Positions 8,138 through 16,525 of a DNA stretch of 64,000 bases are shown in pieces. The stretch's first letter is position 1. The number at the start of each line of letters is the position of its first letter. Both the position numbers and the translations under genes were made by a program. This DNA is from CAZXCK01 sp964639225 (lineage in GTDB: Bacteria > Chloroflexota > Anaerolineae > Aggregatilineales > Phototrophicaceae): the NCBI GenBank assembly GCA_964639225.1, contig CAZXCK010000010.1:1-64000 (forward strand), in the 5' to 3' direction. The notes below the pieces were generated by a model, which was not told the DNA's origin, ran no database searches, and worked only from the letters and a program-made list of their open reading frames with translations.

Positions 8138-8919
8138 AGGATTTCCTGTCGCTGCTGTTTTGTAGAATGAATTGTTCGAGAAGGTGCTATTGTACGGGTC
8201 CAGTTCTCATAAAGTTCGTCCATTAAATCACATTGATAACCGGATACGGCGACCTTCCCTTTTACATCATGCAGGGCAGTCGCCAGCTCCCGGTGTTGGT
8301 CGTTGCTCATTTCATAGCGATAAGCTTTGGAGTCTCCGCGTGTGTTATGTACATATGGCGGGTCGCAGTAAAACAGGGTTTCCTCACTGTCATAACGCTG
8401 GATCACCTCAACAGCGGGTGCGTTCTCGATCTGTACGCGCAGCAACCGTTGAGCAATAGCAGGCAGGTCCTCGATGCTTCCCAGCCAGCGAGAAACCGCC
8501 CCTGCCATCCCCGCCCTGCTGGTGAGAACACAGTGTGCCCAACGCCCTGAGCTGGCGGTCTGCGCCAGCCCGGTCCTGACCTGGCGAGCGCGCACATAAA
8601 ACCGGCGTGCCCGTTCCAATTCTGTCAGGGTTTCTGATGATTGCTGGATAGCCAGTTCAAATTCGCTACGAGCAAAAGGCGTCAGGCCAATGGCTTCGAT
8701 CAGCGCGTCTTTTTGTTCGCGTAGCACCCTGAAGAAATTGACCAGTTCACCGTCCAGGTCGTTATATGTCTCGACTGGCGACGGCTCTCGATTTATGAGC
8801 ACCGCCGCCGATCCACCGAATGGCTCGCAATAATGCTGTGTCTGAGGCAGTAGGGGCAGCAGCCAGTCCAGATGACTGTATTTGCCACCATACCAGCCAA
8901 AAGCAATTAGTTTCCCCAT
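8077..8919 (-). CDS. DNA adenine methylase (Dam/D12 class)
   Basis: 280 residues. SAM-binding motif FGWYGGKYSH at the start (FxGxK-like), EPFGGSAAV near residue 33, and catalytic DPPY near 187 define a D12-class N6-adenine methyltransferase. The ATG at 8919 is chosen because it starts the conserved motif; the frame continues upstream inside metH without one. It begins 5 nt after the metH stop, with its ribosome site inside the metH 3' end. It should be the protective methylase of the adjoining nuclease; the recognition site cannot be read from sequence. Confidence 0.9.
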   Translation of the reverse strand: MGKLIAFGWYGGKYSHLDWLLPLLPQTQHYCEPFGGSAAVLINREPSPVETYNDLDGELVNFFRVLREQKDALIEAIGLTPFARSEFELAIQQSSETLTELERARRFYVRARQVRTGLAQTASSGRWAHCVLTSRAGMAGAVSRWLGSIEDLPAIAQRLLRVQIENAPAVEVIQRYDSEETLFYCDPPYVHNTRGDSKAYRYEMSNDQHRELATALHDVKGKVAVSGYQCDLMDELYENWTRTIAPSRTIHSTKQQRQEILWTNYNPEEVTTVPRMRSLI

Positions 8920-8924
8920 ATGAC

Positions 8925-11900
8925 TCAATCTCCACCCAGAATCTGCGCGGAGCGGTCCAGGCTGCCGACGCTGTAGTACTTGGCGTCCGGGTGGTGGGCG
9001 TAGATGGCCGCCGTGCTCTGCTCCGGGACGATCTGGTAGGATTCTGTCAGGGTGAGGCCCAGGTCCGCTGTCTGTGGCAGCAGCCGCCACACGATCTCAT
9101 GATCTTCCAGGTCCGGGCAGGCCGGATAGCCCCAGCTATAGCGTTTGCCCCGATTGATGGGCAGGCCCAGCTCCCGGCAGATGTGATGCGTCAGGTAGTT
9201 GGCGACACCTTCCGCCGCCTGGACAGCCAGCCCGTGAAAGTAATAGGCTTCGCTGTACTGGTCGGCGGATTGCAGGCGGTCGAATTCCTGGCTGGCGACC
9301 TCGCCTACCGTAGCGATCTGCAGGCCGACGACGTCCACCTGATCGCCGTCGGCGGGGGCGTAGTAATCGCTGATACACAGGTATTCCCCACCGGGCTGGC
9401 GCGGGAACTGGAAGCGCGCCGCCTCGACGCGGCTGCCGTCGGCGGCGTAACGTTCGTGATCCCAGATGATGAGGTCGTCGCCGTCGCTGTTGGCCGGGAA
9501 GTAGCCATAAGCCGCCTGCGGATTGAGCGTACCGCGCCGGATGGCATCCTTTGACATGCGCGCTAAACGTTCTTCAAAGTCGGCTTCCAGACGTTCCCAT
9601 TCGTCGCCGCGCGCGTTTTTGGCTCCCCAGGACAGCCGGTAGAGTTCCGGCTTGTGCAGGTAGCGCAGCACGACTTCCAGCGGCATCTCGAGGATGGTGC
9701 GCGGTCCCCAGAAAGGCGGCGTCGGGATGTCTGGCGCAGGTGTGACCGTCTTTTGCGCCACATCGCCGCGATTGGCGCGCTGGGGCCGGGCCGGGCGGTC
9801 CATCGCCTGGCGCGCTTCGTCGATGACCCCGGCCACATAATCGCTGCGGGTGGCCGGGTCGGAGAGTTTGTCCATCACTGCCAGTCCCTCGAAGGCGTCC
9901 TTGCAGTAGAAAACGCCGGGCGCGTAGGGTTCGCCGTCGTCCTCCAGGAACAGGATGCGCAGACCAAAGCGCCGGTTGATGGCCGCGCCGCCCACCAGGA
10001 CCGGGTATTCCAGGCCGCGCCGCGCCAGCTCGTTGACGACGATGGGCATCTGTTTGGACGTGCTCACCAGTAGGGCGGAAAGGCCGATGGCGTCGGCGTT
10101 GTGCTGCTGCGCCGCCTCGATGATGGTGTTCACCGGGACCTGTTTGCCCAGGTCGTGGACGGTGTAGCCGTTGTTGGACAAAATCGTTTTGACCAGGTTT
10201 TTGCCGATGTCGTGGACGTCGCCGTAGACGGTCGCCAGTACGACGACACCCTTGCTGCTGCCTTCCACGCGCTCCATGAAGTTTTCCAGGTAGGCGACCG
10301 ATTTCTTCATCACCTCGGCGGATTGCAGCACAAAGGGCAGGATCAGCTCGCCCGCGCCGAACTTGTCGCCCACCTCTTTCATGGCGGGCAGCAGCACGTT
10401 GTTGAGCACGCCGACGGCGTCCTGGCGCGTCAGGCAGTCGTCGATGAGCGCCTCGACGCCGTCTTTTTTGCGGTGGACGATCTGCCAGTGCAGCGCCTGC
10501 TCTGGCGTCATGTCGCGGGTGGGGTCTTCCTGTTCGCGCCCGCCGACTTCGACCGTGTTCTGCTCAAAATACTGGATGAAACGCGGCAGCGCGTCGGGGT
10601 CGGTGTTGAAGATCAGGTCATTGGCGATTTTGCGCTGGTCTTCGGGAATCTCGGCGTAGGGCGTGATGTGCGCCGGATTGACAATGGCCATGTCCAGCCC
10701 GGCCTGGACCGCATGATACAAAAACACGCTGTTGAGCACACCGCGCGCCGCCTGGCCGACGCCGAAGCTGACGTTGCTGATGCCCAGCGCGGTCATCACA
10801 CCGGGCAGGTTCTGCTTAATCAGGCGGATGCCTTCCAGTGTCTCGATGGCGTCGTTGCGCAGTTCTTCCTGGCCGGTGGTCAGCGGGAAGGTCAGCGTGT
10901 CGAAGATCAGGTCTTCGGGCGACATGTCGTAGTCGTTGACGGCGATGTCGGTGATGCGTTGGGCGATCTCGAACTTTTTGTCGCGGGTGTGGGCCATGCC
11001 ATCCTCGTCGATGGTCATCGACAGGACCGCCGCGCCGTGTTTGCGGGCGATGGGCATGATCTGGTCGATGCGCTCGCGCCCGTTTTCCAGGTTGTTGCCG
11101 TTGACGACGCCGCGCCCCGGATACAGGGCCAGCGCCGCCTCGGCGACGTCGTATTCGGTGGTGTCGAAAATCAGTGGCACCTCGACGGCCATCGCCAGCT
11201 TTTTGACCAGCTTCTGCATCATCTCGCGCTCGTCGTCGCGCTCGGTGAGGGCCACGCACACGTCGAGCATGTGCGCGCCGTTCTCCACCTGATCGACGGC
11301 GATCTGCACGATGCTGTCGTAATCATCGGCGAGCAGCAGGCGCTTGACCTTGCGGCTGCCCTGGCTGTTGACGCGCTCACCGATGAGCGTGGGGCCGGGG
11401 TCCTGGATCATGCGGGCGGCGGTCATGCCGCTGGACGCCTGCGCCTCGTGAATGGGCTGGCGCACTTTCGGCGTGATGCGCTGCGCCTGCCTGGCCAGCA
11501 GATCGGCATACGGGTGACCGTGAATTTTATGATAAAGCTGCGCGATATGGTCCGGGCGTGTGCCGCAGCACCCACCCACCACGTTGACGCCCCAGCGCGT
11601 AAACTCCGACACCATCTCGCTGAAGGGGTCCGGCTCCATCGGGTAGACGGCTTCGCCGTCCACGTTGATGGGCAGGCCGGCGTTGGGCAGCACGCTGATG
11701 GGCAGCCGGCTGCGCTCGACCAGATACTGAATGGGCTGGCGCATGTATTCCGGGCCGGTGGAGCAGTTCATTCCCAGCACGTCGATGGGCAGCGCCTCGA
11801 GTGTCGCCAGCGCGCCGGCGATATCGGTGCCGAACAGCATCCTGCCGGACGTGTCGAGTGTGATCTGAATCTGTAGCGGGATGCGCTGGCCGCTGTCGGC

Positions 11901-12485
11901 GAAGTAACGGTTGATGCCGACCACCGCCGCCTTGACTTCGAGGATGTCCTGGCTGGTCTCCACCAGCAGCAGATCGGCGCCGCCCTCGACCAGCCCCTGC
12001 GCCTGCTCGTAGAACAGGTCGGCCAGTTCGTCAAAGGTGACGTTGCTCAGGTCGGGATCGTCGCCGCTGGGTAGTTTGCCACTGGGTCCCATGCTGCCGG
12101 CGACGAAGCGCGGGATGCCCGTCTCCTGCTCGAAGCGGTCGCAGACGCGGCGCGCCAGCCCTGCCGCCGCCCGGTTGATCTCCAGCACGCGCTCGCCCAG
12201 ACCGTATTCGCCCAGTGTCCAGCGGTTACCGCGAAAGGTGTTGGTCTCCACGACTTCGCTGCCCACCGCCAGGAAGGACGCATGAATCGCCTCAATGATG
12301 TCCGGGCGGGTGATGACCAGATAATCGACGCAGCCTTCGTACTGTGCGCCGCCGTAGTCGTCTGCGGTCAGATCGTAGCCCTGGATGCTGGTGCCCATCG
12401 CGCCGTCAAACAGCACCACATGATCGGCGATTGCGTCCAGGTAACGTCGGTTGCTGTACTGGCGTTGATGTGTGGTTGTGGTCAT
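8925..12485 (-). CDS. metH: Cobalamin-dependent methionine synthase MetH, full length
   Basis: 1186 residues, the length expected for four-module MetH. In order: homocysteine/zinc module (GAMGTSIQ, GMNCSTGP, GGCCGTRP near 306); pterin module (about 350-640, LIGERVNSQGS and DTTEYDVAEAAL); B12 cap and Rossmann module with the cobalt ligand in DVHDIGKN near 756; and the SAM-dependent reactivation module (about 890-1186, RYSWGYPACPD and ESYQIVPEQSTAAIYAHHP). It transfers methyl from methyl-THF to homocysteine. No cobalamin or SAM riboswitch is recognisable in the short leader. The restriction-modification genes follow immediately in the same transcript direction. Confidence 0.97.
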   Translation of the reverse strand: MTTTTHQRQYSNRRYLDAIADHVVLFDGAMGTSIQGYDLTADDYGGAQYEGCVDYLVITRPDIIEAIHASFLAVGSEVVETNTFRGNRWTLGEYGLGERVLEINRAAAGLARRVCDRFEQETGIPRFVAGSMGPSGKLPSGDDPDLSNVTFDELADLFYEQAQGLVEGGADLLLVETSQDILEVKAAVVGINRYFADSGQRIPLQIQITLDTSGRMLFGTDIAGALATLEALPIDVLGMNCSTGPEYMRQPIQYLVERSRLPISVLPNAGLPINVDGEAVYPMEPDPFSEMVSEFTRWGVNVVGGCCGTRPDHIAQLYHKIHGHPYADLLARQAQRITPKVRQPIHEAQASSGMTAARMIQDPGPTLIGERVNSQGSRKVKRLLLADDYDSIVQIAVDQVENGAHMLDVCVALTERDDEREMMQKLVKKLAMAVEVPLIFDTTEYDVAEAALALYPGRGVVNGNNLENGRERIDQIMPIARKHGAAVLSMTIDEDGMAHTRDKKFEIAQRITDIAVNDYDMSPEDLIFDTLTFPLTTGQEELRNDAIETLEGIRLIKQNLPGVMTALGISNVSFGVGQAARGVLNSVFLYHAVQAGLDMAIVNPAHITPYAEIPEDQRKIANDLIFNTDPDALPRFIQYFEQNTVEVGGREQEDPTRDMTPEQALHWQIVHRKKDGVEALIDDCLTRQDAVGVLNNVLLPAMKEVGDKFGAGELILPFVLQSAEVMKKSVAYLENFMERVEGSSKGVVVLATVYGDVHDIGKNLVKTILSNNGYTVHDLGKQVPVNTIIEAAQQHNADAIGLSALLVSTSKQMPIVVNELARRGLEYPVLVGGAAINRRFGLRILFLEDDGEPYAPGVFYCKDAFEGLAVMDKLSDPATRSDYVAGVIDEARQAMDRPARPQRANRGDVAQKTVTPAPDIPTPPFWGPRTILEMPLEVVLRYLHKPELYRLSWGAKNARGDEWERLEADFEERLARMSKDAIRRGTLNPQAAYGYFPANSDGDDLIIWDHERYAADGSRVEAARFQFPRQPGGEYLCISDYYAPADGDQVDVVGLQIATVGEVASQEFDRLQSADQYSEAYYFHGLAVQAAEGVANYLTHHICRELGLPINRGKRYSWGYPACPDLEDHEIVWRLLPQTADLGLTLTESYQIVPEQSTAAIYAHHPDAKYYSVGSLDRSAQILGGD

Positions 12486-12511
12486 ACGTCACGAACTCCA
12501 TCCACTTGTTT

Positions 12512-12551
12512 GCTGGTCGATTATCGCATCACATGCTGATCGAATTATCGC
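12512..12551. promoter_or_regulatory. Direct repeat in metH leader
   Basis: GCTGGTCGATTATCGC (12512-12527) and GCTGATCGAATTATCGC (12535-12551) are near-identical and start 23 nt apart, about two helical turns. They lie 27-66 nt upstream of the metH ATG. They look like a duplicated protein-binding site, but no regulator is known. Confidence 0.35.
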
Positions 12552-12583
12552 GCTTTAGCATGAAATTACAATGCCTCGCCGCG

Positions 12584-12630
12584 CCCGGTGTTTACACCCG
12601 GTGTTTACACCCGGTGTTTACACCCGGTGT
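12584..12630. repeat. 13-bp tandem repeat, 3.6 copies
   Basis: Unit CCCGGTGTTTACA occurs three times exactly (12584-12596, 12597-12609, 12610-12622), then 8 nt of a fourth copy. Each junction can fold as CCGGTG-TTTA-CACC. The array is bracketed by CGCGCCCGGT and ACCGGGCGCG. It lies at the 3' end of the hypothetical gene at 12630 and upstream of metH, so it could also act as a terminator or spacer. Confidence 0.75.
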
Positions 12631-13220
12631 CAGCGAGACCGGGCGCGCAGCAGCGATTCCACCGTGCCGGCGACCTGAAGCCACAGCGCCGTATCGCGTT
12701 CGCCGGTGGCGGCGTCGATCCAGAACGCCTGCTGCGCCTGGGCGATAGCCTGCTGGCTGGCGTCCGGGTTGCGCAGGGCGGCGAAAGCGCCCGGATGCGC
12801 GTTGAAATACGTGTACTGAAGCTCGGCCAGGATGGCGTTGGCGATGCTGTTGGTGATGTGGCTGTAACGCTCGAATACGGTGTATTCGGTCTGGACGGCA
12901 CGCGCCAGGTCGAAAACCGCCAGCAGAAAATTGCCGCAGCCGGGCCGGGGGAACTGATTCACGGCGTGGACCGGCAGATCACGCGGGGCCGACGCATACG
13001 AGATGACGGTCAGTGCCAGCTCGCGCACCCAGCCGGCTTCGGGGTATTCGCGCTCGAAGGTGGGCAGGAAGTCGCGCACGCGCTCGGCGGCGACGCCCAG
13101 CGCTACCAGCGGCTCCAGCTCGGCCAGCAGCCGCTTGAGCGTGTCCTGCATGGTGTTCCATTGGCGCTGATGGGCCGCGACTCGCAGCGTCTGCAGATCG
13201 GCCTGTTGTTCGGGTGTCAT
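12630..13220 (-). CDS. Conserved hypothetical protein
   Basis: 196 residues, predicted mostly helical, no membrane segment or signal peptide. Visible features are an N-terminal helical region (TPEQQADLQTLRVAAHQRQW) and a long Ala-rich helical C-terminus. I do not recognise the family. Its ATG overlaps the stop of the upstream gene by 4 nt (ATGA), so the two are translationally coupled. The stop abuts the 13-bp tandem repeat. Confidence 0.65.
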   Translation of the reverse strand: MTPEQQADLQTLRVAAHQRQWNTMQDTLKRLLAELEPLVALGVAAERVRDFLPTFEREYPEAGWVRELALTVISYASAPRDLPVHAVNQFPRPGCGNFLLAVFDLARAVQTEYTVFERYSHITNSIANAILAELQYTYFNAHPGAFAALRNPDASQQAIAQAQQAFWIDAATGERDTALWLQVAGTVESLLRARSR

Positions 13221-13642
13221 AGATTGTCCAGTGCCTCGCGCAGGGTGAACGGCGGACGCAGCACGGCGTCCGCGTGGTCTTCCAGAGCTTGCCGCAGGGT
13301 GGGGAAACAGTCGCAGGTGCGGTCATCGACGATGGCCAGCACGCGCACATCGACCGTGCCGGAGTCCAGCAGCGCGAACAACTCGTCGGGCGCGGCCTGC
13401 TCGGCGACGGTCAGCAGCGCCAGGTCCGCGCCGGGTGCCAGCGCGGCAGCGACCGCGCCGGGCAGACTCGCAGACCGGGTCAGCGTGACGCCCGGCTCCA
13501 CGCGGTTGGCGGGGATGGTCATGTGCTGCATGTTGTCGATCAGGTGGACGCGCTGGCCCGCCTGCCGGAAATGCCGCGCCAGGTCCAGCGCCAGCTCGGC
13601 TTTTTCGCCGGCGGCCAGCCCAGCCAGGGCGATGATGCGCAT
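13217..13642 (-). CDS. Hypothetical protein with degenerate P-loop NTPase-like fold
   Basis: 141 residues. The start MRIIALAGLAAGEKAELALDL aligns with the beta-strand, P-loop and helix of MobB/MinD-like NTPases, and RVHLID matches their second strand. However, the Walker A position reads GLAAGEKA: the glycine before Lys and the Ser/Thr after it are replaced by Glu and Ala. LALLTV and RVLAIV resemble further core strands. ATP binding is therefore doubtful. It is coupled by ATGA overlap to the following 196-residue protein. Confidence 0.55.
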   Translation of the reverse strand: MRIIALAGLAAGEKAELALDLARHFRQAGQRVHLIDNMQHMTIPANRVEPGVTLTRSASLPGAVAAALAPGADLALLTVAEQAAPDELFALLDSGTVDVRVLAIVDDRTCDCFPTLRQALEDHADAVLRPPFTLREALDNL

Positions 13643-13654
13643 CGTTGTTTTGTT

Positions 13655-14116
13655 TTATCCCGGAGTCTGCTCGTCCATACCGGCGAATTCGCGCAGTTGA
13701 ACGGTGTGTTCTTCAGCGTCGCGCGCCAGGGCCTTGAGCCAGCCAGCGAAAAACTCGTTGGCCGGGCGGTGGTCGGTGGCGATGGCCTCTACCTGTAGCT
13801 GGAGTTCGCGCGCCACTGAGCGCAGTTCCAGCACGACAGCGTCCCAGTCCAGGTCGGCGCGTGCGTCTACCTCCTGGGCATTGAAAGCGTCAACGTCGTA
13901 ACGCATGGATGGAATGACAGTTCCGCTCAGGACTTCACTGAAACGCCGGTGCGCCTCGACAATCCAGCCGCTGAGATGGGCCAGCGTCTGGCGCGGCGAC
14001 CACTCGCCGCAGGCACCCGCTTTGTCGACCAGATGGGGCGGGTAACGCTCCGCCAGGTCGAAGAGCTGGCTGTAGGCTTCCTGGAAATACGCGAGATTTC
14101 TGTTAAGAATGTCCAT
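13655..14116 (-). CDS. DinB superfamily / ClbS-DfsB-like protein
   Basis: 153 residues, four-helix-bundle type. CGEWSPRQTLAHLSGWIVEA around residues 35-56 is the hallmark W-x(n)-L-x-HL-x-GW segment of the DinB/DfsB/ClbS group, and EEHTVQLREF near the C-terminus could give the last metal-binding His. Such proteins are metal-dependent thiol transferases or cyclopropane hydrolases, but most are uncharacterised. It ends 12 nt before the P-loop-like gene and is probably the first gene of this leftward run. Confidence 0.7.
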   Translation of the reverse strand: MDILNRNLAYFQEAYSQLFDLAERYPPHLVDKAGACGEWSPRQTLAHLSGWIVEAHRRFSEVLSGTVIPSMRYDVDAFNAQEVDARADLDWDAVVLELRSVARELQLQVEAIATDHRPANEFFAGWLKALARDAEEHTVQLREFAGMDEQTPG

Positions 14117-14235
14117 GAGTGTCCGCTTCCCTTCATTCGTTGGCGGCCAGTTGAGCGCCCGGACTATCAGCCCGGCCTGCTGGGATGCTATTATAACACA
14201 GTGAGGTTAAACGTTCGGTGAAAGCGAGAGTACAG

Positions 14236-14934
14236 ATGACAGACCCCGCCAGCATCGCCAGAATGATCGATCATACCCTGCTGAAGCCGGAAGCGACCCC
14301 GGCCCAGATCGAAAAAGTGTGTGAGGAAGCGCGAGCCTATGGCTTCGCGTCGGTGTGTGTGAACGGCGCGTATGTGCCGCTGGCTGCTCGGTTGCTGGAA
14401 GGCACCCAGACGGCAGTCTGCGTGACGGTCGGTTTTCCGTTGGGGGCCAGCGCCACGCGCGTTAAGGTGTTCGAGGCCGAGGCCGCCATCGCTGATGGCG
14501 CGCGCGAGGTCGATATGGTGCTGCATGTGGGCGCGCTCAAGGCAGAGGACATCAGCGCCGTGCATCACGACATCGCGGCGGTGGTCGCCGTCTGCCAGAC
14601 GCAGGGCGCGCTGTGTAAGGTAATTCTGGAGACGGTGCTGCTCACCGACGAAGAGAAGGTCATCGCCTGCCGGGTAGCGCAGGATGCGGGCGCGGATTTC
14701 GTCAAGACGAGCACCGGCTTCAACACGGGCGGCGCGACTGTGGCTGACATCCGCCTGATGCGGCAGACTGTGGGGCCGGAGATGGGCGTCAAAGCGGCGG
14801 GCGGCGTGCGCAATCTGGCCGACGCGCTGGCGATGATCGATGCCGGGGCCACCCGGCTGGGGGCCAGCGCGGGTGTGGCGATTGTCAACGAGGCGCGCGG
14901 CGAATCGCCGGCGGCTGGTGGTGACGGTTATTAG
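14236..14934 (+). CDS. deoC: Deoxyribose-phosphate aldolase
   Basis: 232 residues. Signature stretches: MIDHTLLKPEATP near the N-terminus, CVTVGFPLG, EVDMVLHVGALK, the Schiff-base lysine in FVKTSTGF (about K157), the second lysine in MGVKAAGGVR (about K186), and RLGASAG. It cleaves 2-deoxyribose-5-phosphate into glyceraldehyde-3-phosphate and acetaldehyde in deoxynucleoside catabolism. ATG at 14236 is preferred over a GTG at 14218. A TATAAC -10-like box lies about 45 nt upstream. No other deoxynucleoside gene is adjacent. Confidence 0.95.
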   Translation: MTDPASIARMIDHTLLKPEATPAQIEKVCEEARAYGFASVCVNGAYVPLAARLLEGTQTAVCVTVGFPLGASATRVKVFEAEAAIADGAREVDMVLHVGALKAEDISAVHHDIAAVVAVCQTQGALCKVILETVLLTDEEKVIACRVAQDAGADFVKTSTGFNTGGATVADIRLMRQTVGPEMGVKAAGGVRNLADALAMIDAGATRLGASAGVAIVNEARGESPAAGGDGY

Positions 14935-14937
14935 GCG

Positions 14938-15558
14938 TTACTTTCTGCCGTATTTTTTCTGCACGAAGCCGATAAACGGATAGGCCAGCCGGTGACTTTC
15001 CACCCGTTCGCGGGTGAGGGCCGTGCGGTTGGCTTCTTCGAAGTCGTGCTGCATGCGTTCCAGTTCGCGGATCTGCAGCGGCGCTGGCTCGTTGTGGAAC
15101 AGGGTCACGGCTGTTGTGAAGCGCCCCGGCACGAACAGCAGCCACTGGCGCGTATCCACTTTTTCGATGTGGCGGTCGATGAGCTGACCATCGGCCATCA
15201 TCTGCGAGTAGTCGTTGAGGACACGTCCCACGCGGTCCAGCGGCGTGTCGAAGTCGCCCAGTGTCTCGACGATGGTGCCGCTGCGGTTGTGGTAAATCAT
15301 CAGTCCCATCGCTTTGCCCATCGTCGCGTCGCGGATGGCGATGGTCGGCGGGCCGCCCTGGGCGATGCTGACCGCTTCTGGTGTACCGGTGAGCAGCGCA
15401 TGGTTGGCAATCGATAAGCGCCCGTTGTAGCGCTCGTACAGCACGTTAAACTGTTCGCGGCTGATTTTGCCATCGGCGAATTCGCTGACCAGTTGGCGAA
15501 TTTTGCCTTCGGTGGCGGTCTTGAATGCTTCGGCCTGCTGGCGTGCATCGACAGACAT
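14938..15558 (-). CDS. Conserved hypothetical protein
   Basis: 206 residues, cytoplasmic, alpha/beta. The N-terminal 50 residues look like a helical region (KIRQLVSEFADGKISREQF). The middle has a possible beta-sheet sensor-like segment (AMGLMIYHNRSGTIVETLGDF, QWLLFVPGRFTTAVTLFHNEP), weakly reminiscent of roadblock/LC7 or heme-pocket folds; I cannot assign it. SD GGGAGAAG precedes the ATG. It is convergent with deoC, with 3 nt between the stops. Confidence 0.6.
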   Translation of the reverse strand: MSVDARQQAEAFKTATEGKIRQLVSEFADGKISREQFNVLYERYNGRLSIANHALLTGTPEAVSIAQGGPPTIAIRDATMGKAMGLMIYHNRSGTIVETLGDFDTPLDRVGRVLNDYSQMMADGQLIDRHIEKVDTRQWLLFVPGRFTTAVTLFHNEPAPLQIRELERMQHDFEEANRTALTRERVESHRLAYPFIGFVQKKYGRK

Positions 15559-15750
15559 GGCGGCGCTTCTCCCAGATAGATCACATCGGTTCGTGCCCGT
15601 ATCGTATCATGGTTAGAAGTTTCAAACATAAAAGGCTTGCTGATCCACCAGGGTTTTTACGATCTTCGCAACGTGTGGCGTGGTGTGTGCGTATAGCAGA
15701 TGTTGGGCTATTGAGTATTCTGGTGATTACCGGGCGTGGAGAAGCGACCC

Positions 15751-16134
15751 ATGAACTCGTATCAACGTCCAGAGCAGCGCCGGCACTGGCTGTGGAACAC
15801 GCTGATTATTCTGCATTACGTCCTGTATGGTCTGGGCTGGGTGCTGGCGATGCTTTTCGCCATGCGCGGCGGGTTCTGGGGCGAGACCTTTCCGCTGTTC
15901 CTGATGTTGTTCTGGGTGCCGGTGCTGGTGGGGCATACGGCGCTGCACTTCTACATGACCGGGCGCGGCGATTCCCGCGCTAACGAGCGCCAGGCTTACG
16001 CCGACGGCTTTACCGAAGCGGTCAACCGGCTGACGGAGAAGCGTAAACCCCTGGACGCGGACGAGATCGCCTGGCGTTTGGGTGAAGATGGCGAATTGTT
16101 TGAGGAGCCGCTCAAATACAAGCGCGAGCGTTAG
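15751..16134 (+). CDS. Small 2TM domain membrane protein
   Basis: 127 residues. Two hydrophobic helices at about residues 14-38 (NTLIILHYVLYGLGWVLAML) and 43-68 (GETFPLFLMLFWVPVLVGHTAL), then a charged cytoplasmic tail. This is the layout of the 2TM-domain family often found at the N-terminus of regulators or alone. Function unknown. The ATG has GGAG 9 nt upstream; an in-frame GTG at 15736 is less likely. Confidence 0.6.
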   Translation: MNSYQRPEQRRHWLWNTLIILHYVLYGLGWVLAMLFAMRGGFWGETFPLFLMLFWVPVLVGHTALHFYMTGRGDSRANERQAYADGFTEAVNRLTEKRKPLDADEIAWRLGEDGELFEEPLKYKRER

Positions 16135-16188
16135 CGGCACGCTCGCGCTGTGTGTCTGATAGCGCTTAGTACAGGTTGATTGCTGGCT

Positions 16189-16386
16189 TTACAGCACCTG
16201 CGTGACCAGCAGAATGATCCCTACGATCACGCCGACGGCGATCAGCCCGTAGATAATCTGCTGGCTCCGCGTTAATTGGGCTTTCTGTTTTTCCAGGGCT
16301 ACCGTCTCCAGCGTGCTCTTGTACTGCTGGCTTTGCTGTTGGCGGCTGCGCTGCTCTGTCTCGAATCGTCTCTGATCGTCGCTCAT
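16189..16386 (-). CDS. Small tail-anchored membrane protein
   Basis: 65 residues. Gln/Arg-rich helical N-terminus (RRFETEQRSRQQQSQQYKST), likely coiled-coil, followed by one C-terminal membrane helix (QIIYGLIAVGVIVGIILLVT) ending at the last residues. The ATG at 16386 is fixed by AGGAGGT 5 nt upstream; an earlier in-frame ATG at 16407 lacks a site. Family unknown. Confidence 0.6.
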   Translation of the reverse strand: MSDDQRRFETEQRSRQQQSQQYKSTLETVALEKQKAQLTRSQQIIYGLIAVGVIVGIILLVTQVL

Positions 16387-16525
16387 GCTGACCTCCTGTG
16401 TATCCATACACCAGGCGACAACGGATATTCAATAACGCCAAGCCTGTGTATGTTTCATTATAGCGTGAAAACACCAATTGCATATCATCCGCTGGGAAAT
16501 GGCCGTCTGGTTAGCCCGGTTCGCG

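Noticed and set aside
10101..11876. 591-residue open frame on the plus strand
   Set aside because: Antisense to metH, whose motifs on the minus strand are unambiguous.
12486..12629. Cobalamin or SAM riboswitch before metH
   Set aside because: The leader is too short, and I cannot find a B12 box or SAM-riboswitch core in it.
12584..12630. CRISPR-like array
   Set aside because: The units are only 13 bp and directly adjacent with no spacers, and no cas gene is present.
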